In this document: positions 45,431-55,152 of the stretch, one piece after another
Numbering within the stretch: position 1 is the stretch's first letter
How the letters are laid out: each line of letters starts with the position of its first letter
From: Pontibacter russatus
GTDB taxonomy: Bacteria > Bacteroidota > Bacteroidia > Cytophagales > Hymenobacteraceae
Assembly (NCBI RefSeq): GCF_009931655.1
Contig: NZ_CP047984.1
Span: forward strand, 4,605,001-4,669,000
Direction of reading: 5' to 3'
Length of the DNA stretch: 64,000 nucleotides
Made by a program: the position numbers and the translations under genes
Notes under the pieces: model-generated
Databases searched by the model: none
Seen by the model: only the letters and a program-made list of their open reading frames with translations
What the model was told of the DNA's origin: nothing

Positions 45431-45521
45431 ACTTGATCGGTTTATAGGTTATAGTTTATACCTGTGTAATATAAGCCAATACGCCCGGTTTATATATAGC
45501 CCGGACGCCATGGCGTAATTT

Positions 45522-48500
45522 TTACTGAACCCGCTCCAGCGTTATTTCCATCGGCTGGCCCTGGAACTCTGCCTTCAGCGTAATCCTGTCACCTGCTATA
45601 TGTCCTTTGTGGAGGATATCGTTTCCTTCGAAAGAAAGATTAAAGGTGAATTCATCGCCCATCACCATCCCGTCTGTGATGGGCGTCTGGCCCATTGGCG
45701 TCTGCATGGTTCCGGTCAAGGTGGTGTCATCCGCCACCAGGTCCAGGTTCAATTCAGCCCCTCCCACGGTGCCTTTCCAACGGCCGGTCAGGTTCTGCTG
45801 TTGTGGGCTGTCGGCCTGCACAGGGTTGGCCACTGTGGTGTCTGCGGGCGTGGCCGGTGCTTCTACGGCAGGAGCTGTGGCTGGCGACTGTACGGGTGCT
45901 CCACCTGGGCGAACCCCCTGCGGCGCACTGCCTGTTGCACCGCCCCTTGGGGCTGCTCCCTGCGGCATGCCGCCGCCCTGTGGCGCTGCAGTTGCCGCCT
46001 GCGGCATAGCGCCAGCCTGTGCGCCACTTTCGCCGCCGCCTTTCAGGTCGTCGTTGTTCACTGATTTGCCTCTTCTTCGGGGGCCATCCGTCATCTTGCC
46101 GATGCGGTAGCTCAGGTTCACCTTGAAGTTCATGTTGTGCATCACGTTGGTGCTCGTCTGGGAGAAGGTCGGCGTGTTCAGTTCGCTTCTCATCCGCATG
46201 GTTTGCGACAGGAAGTTCTCAGCGCCGAACCCGATGCTGCCCTTGCCCTCGTTGAAATCCTTCTTCAGGTTGAGGCTGTAGATGCCGAAGCCGCCCCGGC
46301 TGCCCTGCAACTGCACCTGGCTGCCCCGATAGAAGCCGAAGCCCTGGATGCCCCAGCCCTGGCCCAGGTTGTAGTTACCCATCGCCCGGACGTTGTAGAC
46401 CACGCCGCTGTTGCTTGCCTGTTGGGCAGGGTCCTCGGCGTTGTTGTTCAGCACGGCGTAGTAAATGTCGGTGCCGCCGTTCAGCGTGAGTTTGTTGCTC
46501 AGGTTGATGCTGCCGAAAATGCTTCCGCCGTATGCCTCCTCCTGGCCGATGTTTGAAAAGGTTGTCACCAGTACCCCGTCACCCATTGGTTTCCTCACCG
46601 CCTGTATCGAGTTATTGGTATTGCGGACGAAAGTGGAGAAGTTGAGCGACGTTGTTTTGAAGTACGTGCTGTAGGACAGCTCATAGTTGTTGGTGTACTC
46701 CGGGTCCAGTTCAGGGTTACCCACCGTTGGCAAAGCCTGGTTCGGGTTCTGAACGTTCGGGTTCAGGAACTCCAGCGACGGGCGCTGGATGCGGCGGTTG
46801 TAGGCCAGCTTCACGGTATTGCCGTCCTTCAGCCGCTTCGACAGGTTAATGCTCGGCACCAGCACGCCATATGACGGTATACTCACATCTTCCTCGACTT
46901 CCTTAAACTTGGCGTTGATGGTGGTGTACTCGTAGCGGGCACCTGCCTTTACGCTGTAGTTGTTGACTGTGGTGAGCGTGTAAGACAGATAGCCCGCCGT
47001 CACATCCTGGTTGTAGTTGAACACGTTTCCAGCCACTTCTTCAAAAGGCCCGGTATCGCCAGCCGTAAGGGTCTCGTAGTCGCTGGTCACCTGGCGCGTA
47101 ATCTGTTTCACGCCCAGCTCCACCATCTGATTCTTGGCTATCGGGTTGGCATAGTCCAGCTGCACCGTAGACTCCTGGTTAAAGCTCTCGTTGATGTTCT
47201 TCAGGCGGCGCTCTATCGCCTCCGCGTCACCGCTATATATCAGGTTGAGGAAGTCGTTGGTGCGGTTGTTACGGCTGAACTGCGTCAGCACACTGAATTC
47301 GTGCTGTGGCTTGTCGAAGGTGTGGGTGTAGTTGAGGTTCACGTCCACTGTCCCGGAGTTGTCGGTAGTTTCCACATCACGCAGGGAAGTGCTTAACAGG
47401 GAGCCGCCCTGGAAGAACTGCGAGAGCAGGTCATCCTGGTTGGCATGCCAGTTCCGCACCCCGTACTGCACCGAACCATTGAGGTAGTTCTTCTCGTTGA
47501 TGTCGTAGTCCCAGCCGAGGGTATAGCGCCCGAACATCATGTTGTTGCTCGTCTCCGCCTCCTGCCGGATTACGTTCTGTACCCCGTCCACCAAGGTTGT
47601 CTGCTCGTTTTCGAAGCTGCCGGGCGTGTTGTAGCCCATGCGGCCGAAGCCGCCCAGCGAGAAGCCCATCTTGCCGGTGCGGTAGCTGCCGTTCAGGCCC
47701 AGGTTGGCGCCTCGCAGGCCCACGCCGGTGTCAACGCTCAGCGAGCCGCCCTGCAGGGTGTTCTTCTTCGTCACGATGTTGATGATACCGGCAGAACCTT
47801 CCGCGTCGTATTTTGCCGAAGGCGAAGTGATGACCTCCACCGACTTAATCATATCGGCCGGAATCTGCTTCAGGGCATCGGCCACACTGCCCGCCGTGAT
47901 GGTGGAGGGCCTGTTGTTGATGAGCACCTTGATGTTCTGGCTGCCGCGCATCGACACGTTGCCGTCCAGGTCCACCGACAGCATCGGCACCTTGCGCAGC
48001 ACATCCGCCGCGTCGCCGCCTTTGTTCGATTCGTCATTCTCGGCATTATATACAGTGCGGTCCACTTTCTCCTCTATCATGGCGCGCTGCCCCTCTACCA
48101 CCACCTCATTCAGGGCTTTGGCGGTGGAGCTGATGCCAATCTTGCCCAGGTCAACCGAGGCGTTTTTGTCCGATATTACCAGATCCAGAGTCTTCGCCTC
48201 ATAGCCTATAAAAGAGACGGCCACTTTATAGGAGCCGCTTGCCACTTTCTCTAAAGTGAACTTTCCTTTGTCGTCGGCCATCGTGCCATCCACCGGCTGG
48301 TTGGTGGTGGGGTTCACGAGGGCAATGGTGGCGTAGGGCACCGGCTGCTGCGTGGCGGCATCCACCACCGTGCCCGTGATGCTGCCCGCCACCGTGGCGG
48401 GAGCGGCAACTGCGGCGGTGGCCCCGGTGGCGTTTGTGGAAGCCAGCGGCCCCCCTTCGTTAGCGGGCGACTGCGCCACAACAACCTGGCAGAGGCAGGC

Positions 48501-48530
48501 AAGGACGAGCGTAGAGAGTAATTTGTTCAT
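45522..48530 (-). CDS. TonB-type outer-membrane receptor with extra C-terminal domain
   Basis: 1002 residues from ATG 48530. Signal peptide MNKLLSTLVLACLCQVVVAQ, carboxypeptidase-D-like regulatory domain (about 50-130, ITGTVVDAATQQPVPYATI), plug (about 145-260, DVLRKVPMLSVDLDGNVSM) and a barrel of the PF14905-like type to about residue 825, ending MNFKVNLSYRIGKM. A low-complexity Gly/Ala/Pro/Gln-rich linker (about 845-925) and a small all-beta domain (LTGRWKGTVGGAELNLDL to the end) follow. Ligand unknown. It is divergent from a LytS/LytTR pair 266 bp away that may control it. Confidence 0.9.
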   Translation of the reverse strand: MNKLLSTLVLACLCQVVVAQSPANEGGPLASTNATGATAAVAAPATVAGSITGTVVDAATQQPVPYATIALVNPTTNQPVDGTMADDKGKFTLEKVASGSYKVAVSFIGYEAKTLDLVISDKNASVDLGKIGISSTAKALNEVVVEGQRAMIEEKVDRTVYNAENDESNKGGDAADVLRKVPMLSVDLDGNVSMRGSQNIKVLINNRPSTITAGSVADALKQIPADMIKSVEVITSPSAKYDAEGSAGIINIVTKKNTLQGGSLSVDTGVGLRGANLGLNGSYRTGKMGFSLGGFGRMGYNTPGSFENEQTTLVDGVQNVIRQEAETSNNMMFGRYTLGWDYDINEKNYLNGSVQYGVRNWHANQDDLLSQFFQGGSLLSTSLRDVETTDNSGTVDVNLNYTHTFDKPQHEFSVLTQFSRNNRTNDFLNLIYSGDAEAIERRLKNINESFNQESTVQLDYANPIAKNQMVELGVKQITRQVTSDYETLTAGDTGPFEEVAGNVFNYNQDVTAGYLSYTLTTVNNYSVKAGARYEYTTINAKFKEVEEDVSIPSYGVLVPSINLSKRLKDGNTVKLAYNRRIQRPSLEFLNPNVQNPNQALPTVGNPELDPEYTNNYELSYSTYFKTTSLNFSTFVRNTNNSIQAVRKPMGDGVLVTTFSNIGQEEAYGGSIFGSINLSNKLTLNGGTDIYYAVLNNNAEDPAQQASNSGVVYNVRAMGNYNLGQGWGIQGFGFYRGSQVQLQGSRGGFGIYSLNLKKDFNEGKGSIGFGAENFLSQTMRMRSELNTPTFSQTSTNVMHNMNFKVNLSYRIGKMTDGPRRRGKSVNNDDLKGGGESGAQAGAMPQAATAAPQGGGMPQGAAPRGGATGSAPQGVRPGGAPVQSPATAPAVEAPATPADTTVANPVQADSPQQQNLTGRWKGTVGGAELNLDLVADDTTLTGTMQTPMGQTPITDGMVMGDEFTFNLSFEGNDILHKGHIAGDRITLKAEFQGQPMEITLERVQ

Positions 48531-48796
48531 GGTGTTGACTTTTGCATATAAATCTGAACAAAGCAAATCTTTCCCCGCCGGATAAAAAAACCGAATAGAC
48601 TGGCGGCTGCCAAACGCCGACGAGCAGCCTGGATCAGCCGATGATCACGGTTATGCGGAAAGTGCCCGTCGGGCACGGCAAATCATAGGTGAAATAGGGG
48701 CCAGCCGTCGGTGAAATAAGCTAAGCAGTAGATAAGGAAGGCTTTGGAAGTGAATCGGTTGTAGGTTTGTAATATATAGCTATATTAACCGTCACA

Positions 48797-49861
48797 ATGG
48801 CCAATACCTTCATAAACCGACACGGGTACCTCCTGATACAGGGGCTGGTGCTGCTTGGGCTGCTGCTGCTGTTGTGCCAGCCCCTAGCCTGGGACATCGA
48901 ATTGCCTATACAGTTCTGGGTGAAGCAGGGCGTCGTGTTTGTCCTGTGGGTGGGCCTTTTTTACCTGAACACGAACCTGCTGGTGCCCCGGCTCCTGTTT
49001 GAGAACAGGGTGGGGGCCTTTACAGCAGCCATACTCGGTGCGGTGGTGTTCGTGGTGCTGGCGAGCATAGTGGCGGATGTGTGGCTGAACCTGCCGGAAC
49101 TGATGCACCAGGCCTTTAACCCAGGTGAATCGGGGAAGCCGCACAAGGGCGGTACGTATGTGAATCCGGTGATGATGCTGGCCACCCTGCTGGTGCTGGG
49201 CATCAGCACCAGCATCAAGACGGTGCAGAAATGGCAACTGGACGCGGAGGTCCGGCAAAGCCTGGAGCGGCAGAAAATCAGCTCGGAACTCTCGTTCCTG
49301 AAAGCACAGATAAACCCGCACTTCTTCTTCAACACCCTGCACAGCATCTACGCGCTCACGATGATCAACATCGAAACCTCCCGGGAGGCGCTCCATACGC
49401 TGTCGCGGATGATGCGCTATGTGCTGTACGAAACACAGTCGGGCACCACGTTGCTGAGCAAAGAGATTGAGTTCCTGGAGGATTACGTGAACCTGATGAA
49501 GCTCCGGCTGACAGAGAAGGTGACGGTGACGTTCGAGCGGCCGTCGCCGGTGCAGGACGTGCTGGTGGCCCCGATGCTGTTTCTGCCATACGTGGAGAAC
49601 GCCTTCAAGCACGGTGTGAGCGCGCTGCTGCCGAGCAGGATATATATAGGCATACACCAGCAGGGGCAGGCGCTGGAACTGGAGGTGCGCAACACGATAC
49701 TGCCCGAAAAGCGCGTGGTGCTGGAGGAGAGCAGCGGCATTGGGCTGGTGAACACCAACCGGCGCCTCGATTTGCTTTACCCGGGGCATTATAACCTGTC
49801 CATCACAGACAAAACGCCGGAGAACGAATACCGCGTACACCTAACGCTGAACCTGACATGA
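48797..49861 (+). CDS. LytS-type sensor histidine kinase
   Basis: 354 residues. Four predicted membrane segments (about 10-30, 37-55, 68-92, 118-135) form the sensor part. The kinase domain is the His_kinase (LytS/YehU) type: LKAQINPHFFFNTLHSIYAL with His about 175, YVENAFKHGVS as the N-box, and GIGLVNTNRRLDLLYP. Its stop overlaps the LytTR regulator start by ATGA, so the two are co-translated partners. Likely input is membrane-derived; its target may be the divergent receptor gene. Confidence 0.93.
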   Translation: MANTFINRHGYLLIQGLVLLGLLLLLCQPLAWDIELPIQFWVKQGVVFVLWVGLFYLNTNLLVPRLLFENRVGAFTAAILGAVVFVVLASIVADVWLNLPELMHQAFNPGESGKPHKGGTYVNPVMMLATLLVLGISTSIKTVQKWQLDAEVRQSLERQKISSELSFLKAQINPHFFFNTLHSIYALTMINIETSREALHTLSRMMRYVLYETQSGTTLLSKEIEFLEDYVNLMKLRLTEKVTVTFERPSPVQDVLVAPMLFLPYVENAFKHGVSALLPSRIYIGIHQQGQALELEVRNTILPEKRVVLEESSGIGLVNTNRRLDLLYPGHYNLSITDKTPENEYRVHLTLNLT

Positions 49862-50601
49862 AACTGAAATGCATCGCCGTGGACGACGAGCCCCTGGCGC
49901 TGGGCATGATCGCCGCCTTTATCGACCAGACCCCTTTTCTGCAACTGGTGGGGCGTTACTCCAGCGCGGTGGAGGCGCTGCACGGGCTGCACCAGCAGCC
50001 GGTGGATTTGGTGTTCCTGGACATCCAGATGCCCGACCTGAGCGGCATTGAGCTGGCGCGTGTGCTCGACAAGGGCGAGTACGGCGTCGGGCCCCGCATC
50101 ATCTTCACGACCGCCTTCAGCCAGTATGCGCTGGAGGGATATAAAGTGGATGCGCTGGATTACCTGGTGAAGCCCTTCAACTACGCCGATTTCCTGAAGG
50201 CGGCCAGCAAGGCGCAGGCCTACGCGGGGCTGCTGCAAAAGCCTGTCGCCGCCCTGCCCGCCCCGGCGGCCGAGCCGGAAGAAGAATACCTCTTCCTGAA
50301 AGTGGAGTACCAGCTGGTGCGCATCGCCTTCAGTGATATTTTATATATAGAGGGACTGAAAGATTACGTTAAGGTCCACCTCGGGAGCGAGGCGAAGCCG
50401 ATCCTGTCGCTGACGAGCCTGAAGGCGCTGGAGGAGAAGCTGCCCGCCCGCAGGTTCATGCGCATCCATCGCTCCTTCATCGTGGCCCTCGACAAAATCA
50501 GCGCCGTTTCCCGCAACAAGGTGCAGATAGGGGAGACCAACATTGCCGTCAGCGACCAGTACAAGGACGCTTTCAACCAGTTCCTGAGCCGCTGGGTGTA
50601 G
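49858..50601 (+). CDS. LytTR-family response regulator
   Basis: 247 residues. REC domain (1-125) with acidic VDDEPLA and acceptor Asp55 in FLDIQMPDLSG, Thr in FTTAFS, Lys in LVKPFNY. A short Ala/Pro-rich linker leads to a LytTR DNA-binding domain (about 143-245): YLFLKVEYQLVRIAFSDILY, IEGLKDYVKVH and MRIHRSFIVALDKI. It is expected to bind promoter DNA after phosphorylation by the preceding LytS-type kinase. Confidence 0.95.
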   Translation: MKLKCIAVDDEPLALGMIAAFIDQTPFLQLVGRYSSAVEALHGLHQQPVDLVFLDIQMPDLSGIELARVLDKGEYGVGPRIIFTTAFSQYALEGYKVDALDYLVKPFNYADFLKAASKAQAYAGLLQKPVAALPAPAAEPEEEYLFLKVEYQLVRIAFSDILYIEGLKDYVKVHLGSEAKPILSLTSLKALEEKLPARRFMRIHRSFIVALDKISAVSRNKVQIGETNIAVSDQYKDAFNQFLSRWV

Positions 50602-50703
50602 CTTTATATATACTGATCAGGGAAGCTGTTTTATTTTATATATGCGCGGCGGTGTCGTAAATTGCCGGATGAGCTGGAAGCAGCAGCAACTTAAAACGCC
50701 TAT

Positions 50704-51555
50704 ATGAACAAAGCAATCGTGATTGGGGCCTCGGGGCAGTTGGGGCAGTGCCTGCAGGCAGTGGCAAAAGAAAAGAACGCAGGCAACCTTATTTTCCTCT
50801 CACGGGAAGAGGCCGATATAGCGGATGCGGCTTCCCTTCGCGCCTTTTTTGCGGCGCATCAGCCTGCCTACTGCATCAATTGCGCCGCCTACACGGCCGT
50901 GGACAAGGCCGAGGACGAGCCGGAATTGAGCAGGCAAATCAATCGCGACGGCGTCATCAGCCTGAGCCAACTGTGCCGGGAGTTCGGGACCACGCTCATC
51001 CATGTCTCCACCGACTTTGTCTTTCCGGGAACTGCACTGCATCCTTTGTCGGAAACGGACGCCGCCGCGCCGGTGAACATATATGGCGCCACCAAGCTGG
51101 AGGGCGAGCAGGCCATCCCCGGCTATATAGCCAACTTCTTCATCATCCGGACCAGCTGGCTTTACTCCAAGTTCGGGAACAACTTCGTGAAAACGATGCT
51201 GCGGCTGGGCCGGGAAAAGGACGAGTTGCGGGTGATATGGGACCAGGTCGGGACACCCACTTATGCCATGGACCTGGCGGAGGTAATTTCCCATATCATG
51301 GAGACAAACAACACTGCCTACGGCATCTACCACTACAGCAACGAGGGGCTCGCCTCCTGGTACGATTTCGCCAAATCCATTTTCGAACTGAGCCATATAT
51401 CCGTCAGGGTACTGCCCGTGCGCACCTCCGAGTACATCACCAAAGCCAGGCACCCGGCATACTCGGTGCTGGACAAATCGAAAATCAAGCAAAACCTGGG
51501 CATTGAGATTCCCTACTGGCGCGACAGCCTGAAAACCTGCCTCAGCCGAATTTAG
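50704..51555 (+). CDS. rfbD: dTDP-4-dehydrorhamnose reductase
   Basis: 283 residues, short-chain dehydrogenase fold. NAD(P)H site VIGASGQLGQCL at the N-terminus; INCAAYTAVDKAEDEP and HVSTDFVFPGTA are RfbD signatures; catalytic YGATK is about residue 126. It makes dTDP-L-rhamnose in the last step of rhamnose activation. The other rml genes (rmlA, B, C) are not adjacent, so it may alternatively reduce a related dTDP- or GDP-sugar. It stands alone about 100 bp after the LytTR gene. Confidence 0.9.
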   Translation: MNKAIVIGASGQLGQCLQAVAKEKNAGNLIFLSREEADIADAASLRAFFAAHQPAYCINCAAYTAVDKAEDEPELSRQINRDGVISLSQLCREFGTTLIHVSTDFVFPGTALHPLSETDAAAPVNIYGATKLEGEQAIPGYIANFFIIRTSWLYSKFGNNFVKTMLRLGREKDELRVIWDQVGTPTYAMDLAEVISHIMETNNTAYGIYHYSNEGLASWYDFAKSIFELSHISVRVLPVRTSEYITKARHPAYSVLDKSKIKQNLGIEIPYWRDSLKTCLSRI

Positions 51556-51737
51556 GCTATGGCGGGCGGACTCATGACCATGCCGGCGCGACAGGAATGA
51601 AGTCCTAAAGAATCACTTATTAAAGTTAGATAAGGTGGTAAGGGTTCAGTTCTGCCATACATGGTTGATTATTTTTGATGTAAAGGCGGCATAGACCAGG
51701 TTTTAAGCGTATGTAAAAATCTGAAACAGAAAGCTAT

Positions 51738-51845
51738 ATGAAAAGCATCATCAAAATATGGAAGGCCGAGGCGCTTTTTTATATCCTTGTGGGCGCGCTT
51801 GCCCTGACTGTGGAAATCGTCAAGTTCGTGAGCCAGCTCTTTTAA
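51738..51845 (+). CDS. 35-residue single-span membrane peptide
   Basis: ATG 51738 to TAA 51845 gives MKSIIKIWKAEALFYILVGA followed by LALTVEIVKFVSQLF. A basic N-terminus leads into a hydrophobic stretch (about residues 13-28) with a second amphipathic helix after it, so one membrane crossing is predicted. It sits alone in a gap of about 670 bp. Its neat composition, ATG start and stop suggest a real small protein. Function unknown. Confidence 0.55.
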   Translation: MKSIIKIWKAEALFYILVGALALTVEIVKFVSQLF

Positions 51846-52223
51846 GCGTGCCTAACCATATATAAGCTTGCTCCTGCATCGGGGTGTGAACCCATTTAGG
51901 ACTTAGGGTGCGAATGTCCTCGCTTGTAGCTACTACTTCGGGGAGACGCCACATCTATCCTGAATTCACGATTCCGAAGATTCGCGCCAGTACAGGTAGA
52001 ATCAAACAGTCCTGCCATATATGGCTGCTCCTCAACCCGGGCATTTTTACCGCCCCTTTCCGCATTTCCACTCCCAGGCATTTATGCTGACTTTAATAAA
52101 TTCAGGTATATATAATAAACTTTCAAAATATAAATAGATTGTTTAGCTTGAGGTGAACTACAGGTAGCGTGCGGGCAAAGGCGACTGAGGGTGACAGCTG
52201 TAGGATACCTAACACCTGAACAG
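51846..52223. other. intergenic upstream of the second barrel receptor
   Basis: 378 bp, no convincing gene. TATATA at 51861, 52017 and 52108; AT-rich 52085-52140 probably includes the receptor promoter. Confidence 0.4.
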
Positions 52224-55034
52224 ATGATGTACGCCTCCCAAGCCCTGATAAAGCAAACGCTGCCCCTTCTCCTGCTGCTCCTTTCCATCTACCCAAGCCT
52301 TAGCAGCGCCCAGAGCCGGAATGGCGAGCTGACGGGCAAGCTGCAGGACAACGCCTCCAAAGAAGCCCTTTCTTACGCCACCGTGGCCGTTTACACCGCC
52401 GCCGACACCGCCATGGTCACGTTCCGGATGAGCGATGAGGAGGGGATTTTCAAGGTGCCGGGCCTGCCCGTGAGCCAGGACCTCCGGGTGATCGTGACCA
52501 TGATGGGATATGGGGTGTACCGGCAGGAGTTCCGGCTGACGCCGCAAAAGCCCGAGCTTGACCTGGGGGTTGTCGGCATGGAACAGACGTCGCGCCAGTT
52601 GAAGGAGGTGGTCATCCTGGCCGAGACGCCGCCCGTGCTAGTCAGAAACGACACGCTGGAGTTTAACGCGGCCTCCTTCAAAACGCTGCCTACCTCCCTG
52701 GTGGAGGACCTGCTGAAAAAACTGCCGGGTGTGAGTGTGGATGCGGCGGGCAATATTACGGTGAACGGGAGGGCGGTGCAGAAAATACTCGTGGACGGCA
52801 AGGAGTTCTTCGGCAGCGACCCTAAAATCGCCACGCGCAACCTGCCGGCCGACGTGATTGAGAAAGTGCAGGTGATGGACGACCAGGACGCACTGCGCCG
52901 CGACCCCGACATGCCAAAGATGGACATTCCGCAGGTCATCAACCTCACTTTCAAGAAGGGAATCAAGAAGGGGATGTTCGGGAAACTGTACGCGGGCGGG
53001 GGCACCGACGAGCGGTACGAGGGCGGCGGCATCCTGAATTTCTTCCGCGACACGACGCAGCTGAGTGTCCTGGGCTACTCCAACAACCTCAACCGGCCCG
53101 GCTTCGGGCTAGAGGACATCAGCAGGATTGGGGGCTTTGACCGCAGCGGCTTCAACAGCATGATGGTGCGCAGAGACGGGGGATTTGCCCTGAACGGCAT
53201 CTCCTTCGGGGCCACGGGCGAGGGCATACAGCAGTCGTCGGGCGGCGGTGCCAATTTCAACACCGTCACGAGGAGCGGCCTGAAGCTGAACCTGCAGTAC
53301 TTTTTCGGCGGTATCAACGCGGACGTGAACCAGCTCGTGAACAGCGAGCAGTTTCTGCAAACCGACACCCTGAACACGCGCCGCGACAGGAACCAGCACC
53401 GCAGCAACCTGAGCCACCGGTTGGGGGGCAAGGTGGAGTGGAAACCCGACACCCTGACGGATTTAAGCATCAGCCCCAGCGTCACCCTGTCCAACGGCTC
53501 CTCCAGCCAGCTTGCCTATATAAACACGCTCCGGAATGTATCCGAGCTGCTGAATGAGAGCACCAACGAGGAGCTGGTGGACGAGCAGAGCCTGGGGTTT
53601 TCCAACACCCTGTCGTTTCAGCGCTTATTCAGGAAGAAGGGGCGGCGGTTTAGCCTCTTTAGCACGTTGGACAATTCCAGCGCCGGGCATGACCAGTATA
53701 ACGAGGCGGAGAACATCTTCTACCAACCCACACGCACCGTCACCTTCCTCGACCAGCTCCGGGACACCGACAACGATGCGTTTAACATGTACAACACCTT
53801 GTATTTCACGGAGCCGGTGAGCAAAGACCTGAGCGCCTTCGCCAGGCTGAACGTGCAGTATTTCAGGGACGACAACGTGCTGCGCACCTATATGGCGAAT
53901 GTTGAAACCGGCTTGTATGACGTGCCGGTGGCCGGCTTGTCGAACGGCCTCGATCGGAGGGGATGGCGGAATTTGCTGACCACGGGCGTGAACTGGAAAA
54001 TAAAGGAAGTGAGAATATCGCCCGGAATCCAGTTTACCTCCCTCGCCATCCGGAACGGCTTTCAGAAGTCGCCGGACATCAACCAGAGCTACTTTTACGT
54101 GTTCCCCTCCCTACGGATTGAATGGAAGCAGTTCGAATTCAATTACAATGCGGACATGAGAGAGCCGAACGCAACCGACCTGCAGCCGGTGCTGGACAAC
54201 ACAAACCCTTTGTTCATCCGGTACGGCAACCCACGGCTACGGCCTGCAGTGTCTAATAATGCTGGCCTGAGCTTCAGGAAGTACGACACAGGGAAATCCG
54301 TCAACTACGACGCTTCCGTCTTCGGTTCCTACAGCAACAACGACATCACCCAGGCGCGCACCGTTGACGAAAACGGCGTCCAGGAGATCAGACCCGTGAA
54401 CACCGACGGCAACTGGCGGTTGAGCGGGCGCGGGCGCGTGATGAAGGATTACAAGTGCAATGACAAGAACCAGTTTTCGGTGGGGGCTGATTTGTTTTTC
54501 TCCTATACCAGGTCGCTTATCCTGTTGAACAGCATCCGAAGCTACGGCCGTTTCTGGAGCCTGAACCCCGAACTGGAGGCCCGGCTGAACCTGGATGACA
54601 AGCTGGAGCTAAACCAGGAGTTTTCCCTCAGCTATCAGCGGAGCGCCTACGAAAGCAACACTTTTGACAACCTGCGCTTCCATACCCGGACATCCAGGTC
54701 GGAGATTGTGGTGCGCCTGCCGGAGAAAGTGGTGTGGGAGGCCACCTTCGATTACTGGTACAACTCGAACGCGGTGCCGGGCCTGCAGAAAAGCTTCGGC
54801 AGGCTGAGTGCCGGGGTCACCTACCTGTTCCTGAAAAACGACCGCGCGCAGCTGAAGCTGTCGGTATATGACCTGCTGAACCAGAACATCAGCGCCTACA
54901 GGGTCATGCGGGAAAACCTGATAGAGGATTACCAGGTGGAGGCGCTGAACCGCTACTACATGCTGACCTTTACCTACAACATCCGCAATTTCGGCGGCAA
55001 GGTGGGCGGAAGAGAAACTCTGTTCCGGTTCTGA
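52224..55034 (+). CDS. outer-membrane barrel receptor (TonB-receptor-like)
   Basis: 936 residues from ATG 52224 (a second ATG follows at once). Signal peptide MMYASQALIKQTLPLLLLLL through SLSSAQ. Carboxypeptidase-D-like domain (about 35-120: GELTGKLQDNASKEALSYAT), plug-like part (about 125-245: LVEDLLKKLPGVSVDAAGNI, VQKILVDGKEFFGSDP) and a long barrel to the end. The C-terminus NFGGKVGGRETLFRF ends in Phe as is usual for outer-membrane barrels. The ligand is unknown. The next gene is a lipoprotein, perhaps functionally linked. It differs from the receptor at 45522 in lacking the extra C-terminal domain. Confidence 0.9.
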   Translation: MMYASQALIKQTLPLLLLLLSIYPSLSSAQSRNGELTGKLQDNASKEALSYATVAVYTAADTAMVTFRMSDEEGIFKVPGLPVSQDLRVIVTMMGYGVYRQEFRLTPQKPELDLGVVGMEQTSRQLKEVVILAETPPVLVRNDTLEFNAASFKTLPTSLVEDLLKKLPGVSVDAAGNITVNGRAVQKILVDGKEFFGSDPKIATRNLPADVIEKVQVMDDQDALRRDPDMPKMDIPQVINLTFKKGIKKGMFGKLYAGGGTDERYEGGGILNFFRDTTQLSVLGYSNNLNRPGFGLEDISRIGGFDRSGFNSMMVRRDGGFALNGISFGATGEGIQQSSGGGANFNTVTRSGLKLNLQYFFGGINADVNQLVNSEQFLQTDTLNTRRDRNQHRSNLSHRLGGKVEWKPDTLTDLSISPSVTLSNGSSSQLAYINTLRNVSELLNESTNEELVDEQSLGFSNTLSFQRLFRKKGRRFSLFSTLDNSSAGHDQYNEAENIFYQPTRTVTFLDQLRDTDNDAFNMYNTLYFTEPVSKDLSAFARLNVQYFRDDNVLRTYMANVETGLYDVPVAGLSNGLDRRGWRNLLTTGVNWKIKEVRISPGIQFTSLAIRNGFQKSPDINQSYFYVFPSLRIEWKQFEFNYNADMREPNATDLQPVLDNTNPLFIRYGNPRLRPAVSNNAGLSFRKYDTGKSVNYDASVFGSYSNNDITQARTVDENGVQEIRPVNTDGNWRLSGRGRVMKDYKCNDKNQFSVGADLFFSYTRSLILLNSIRSYGRFWSLNPELEARLNLDDKLELNQEFSLSYQRSAYESNTFDNLRFHTRTSRSEIVVRLPEKVVWEATFDYWYNSNAVPGLQKSFGRLSAGVTYLFLKNDRAQLKLSVYDLLNQNISAYRVMRENLIEDYQVEALNRYYMLTFTYNIRNFGGKVGGRETLFRF

Positions 55035-55152
55035 GGCCTCCAGCACCGGGTTTATATATAGATGCACGAACCCTGCTTTCCAGGTTCCGTTCTATAAATA
55101 GATTGAATGTTTTGGAGAAATAATTTCACGCATCACCTCAAAAGCACCTCCT

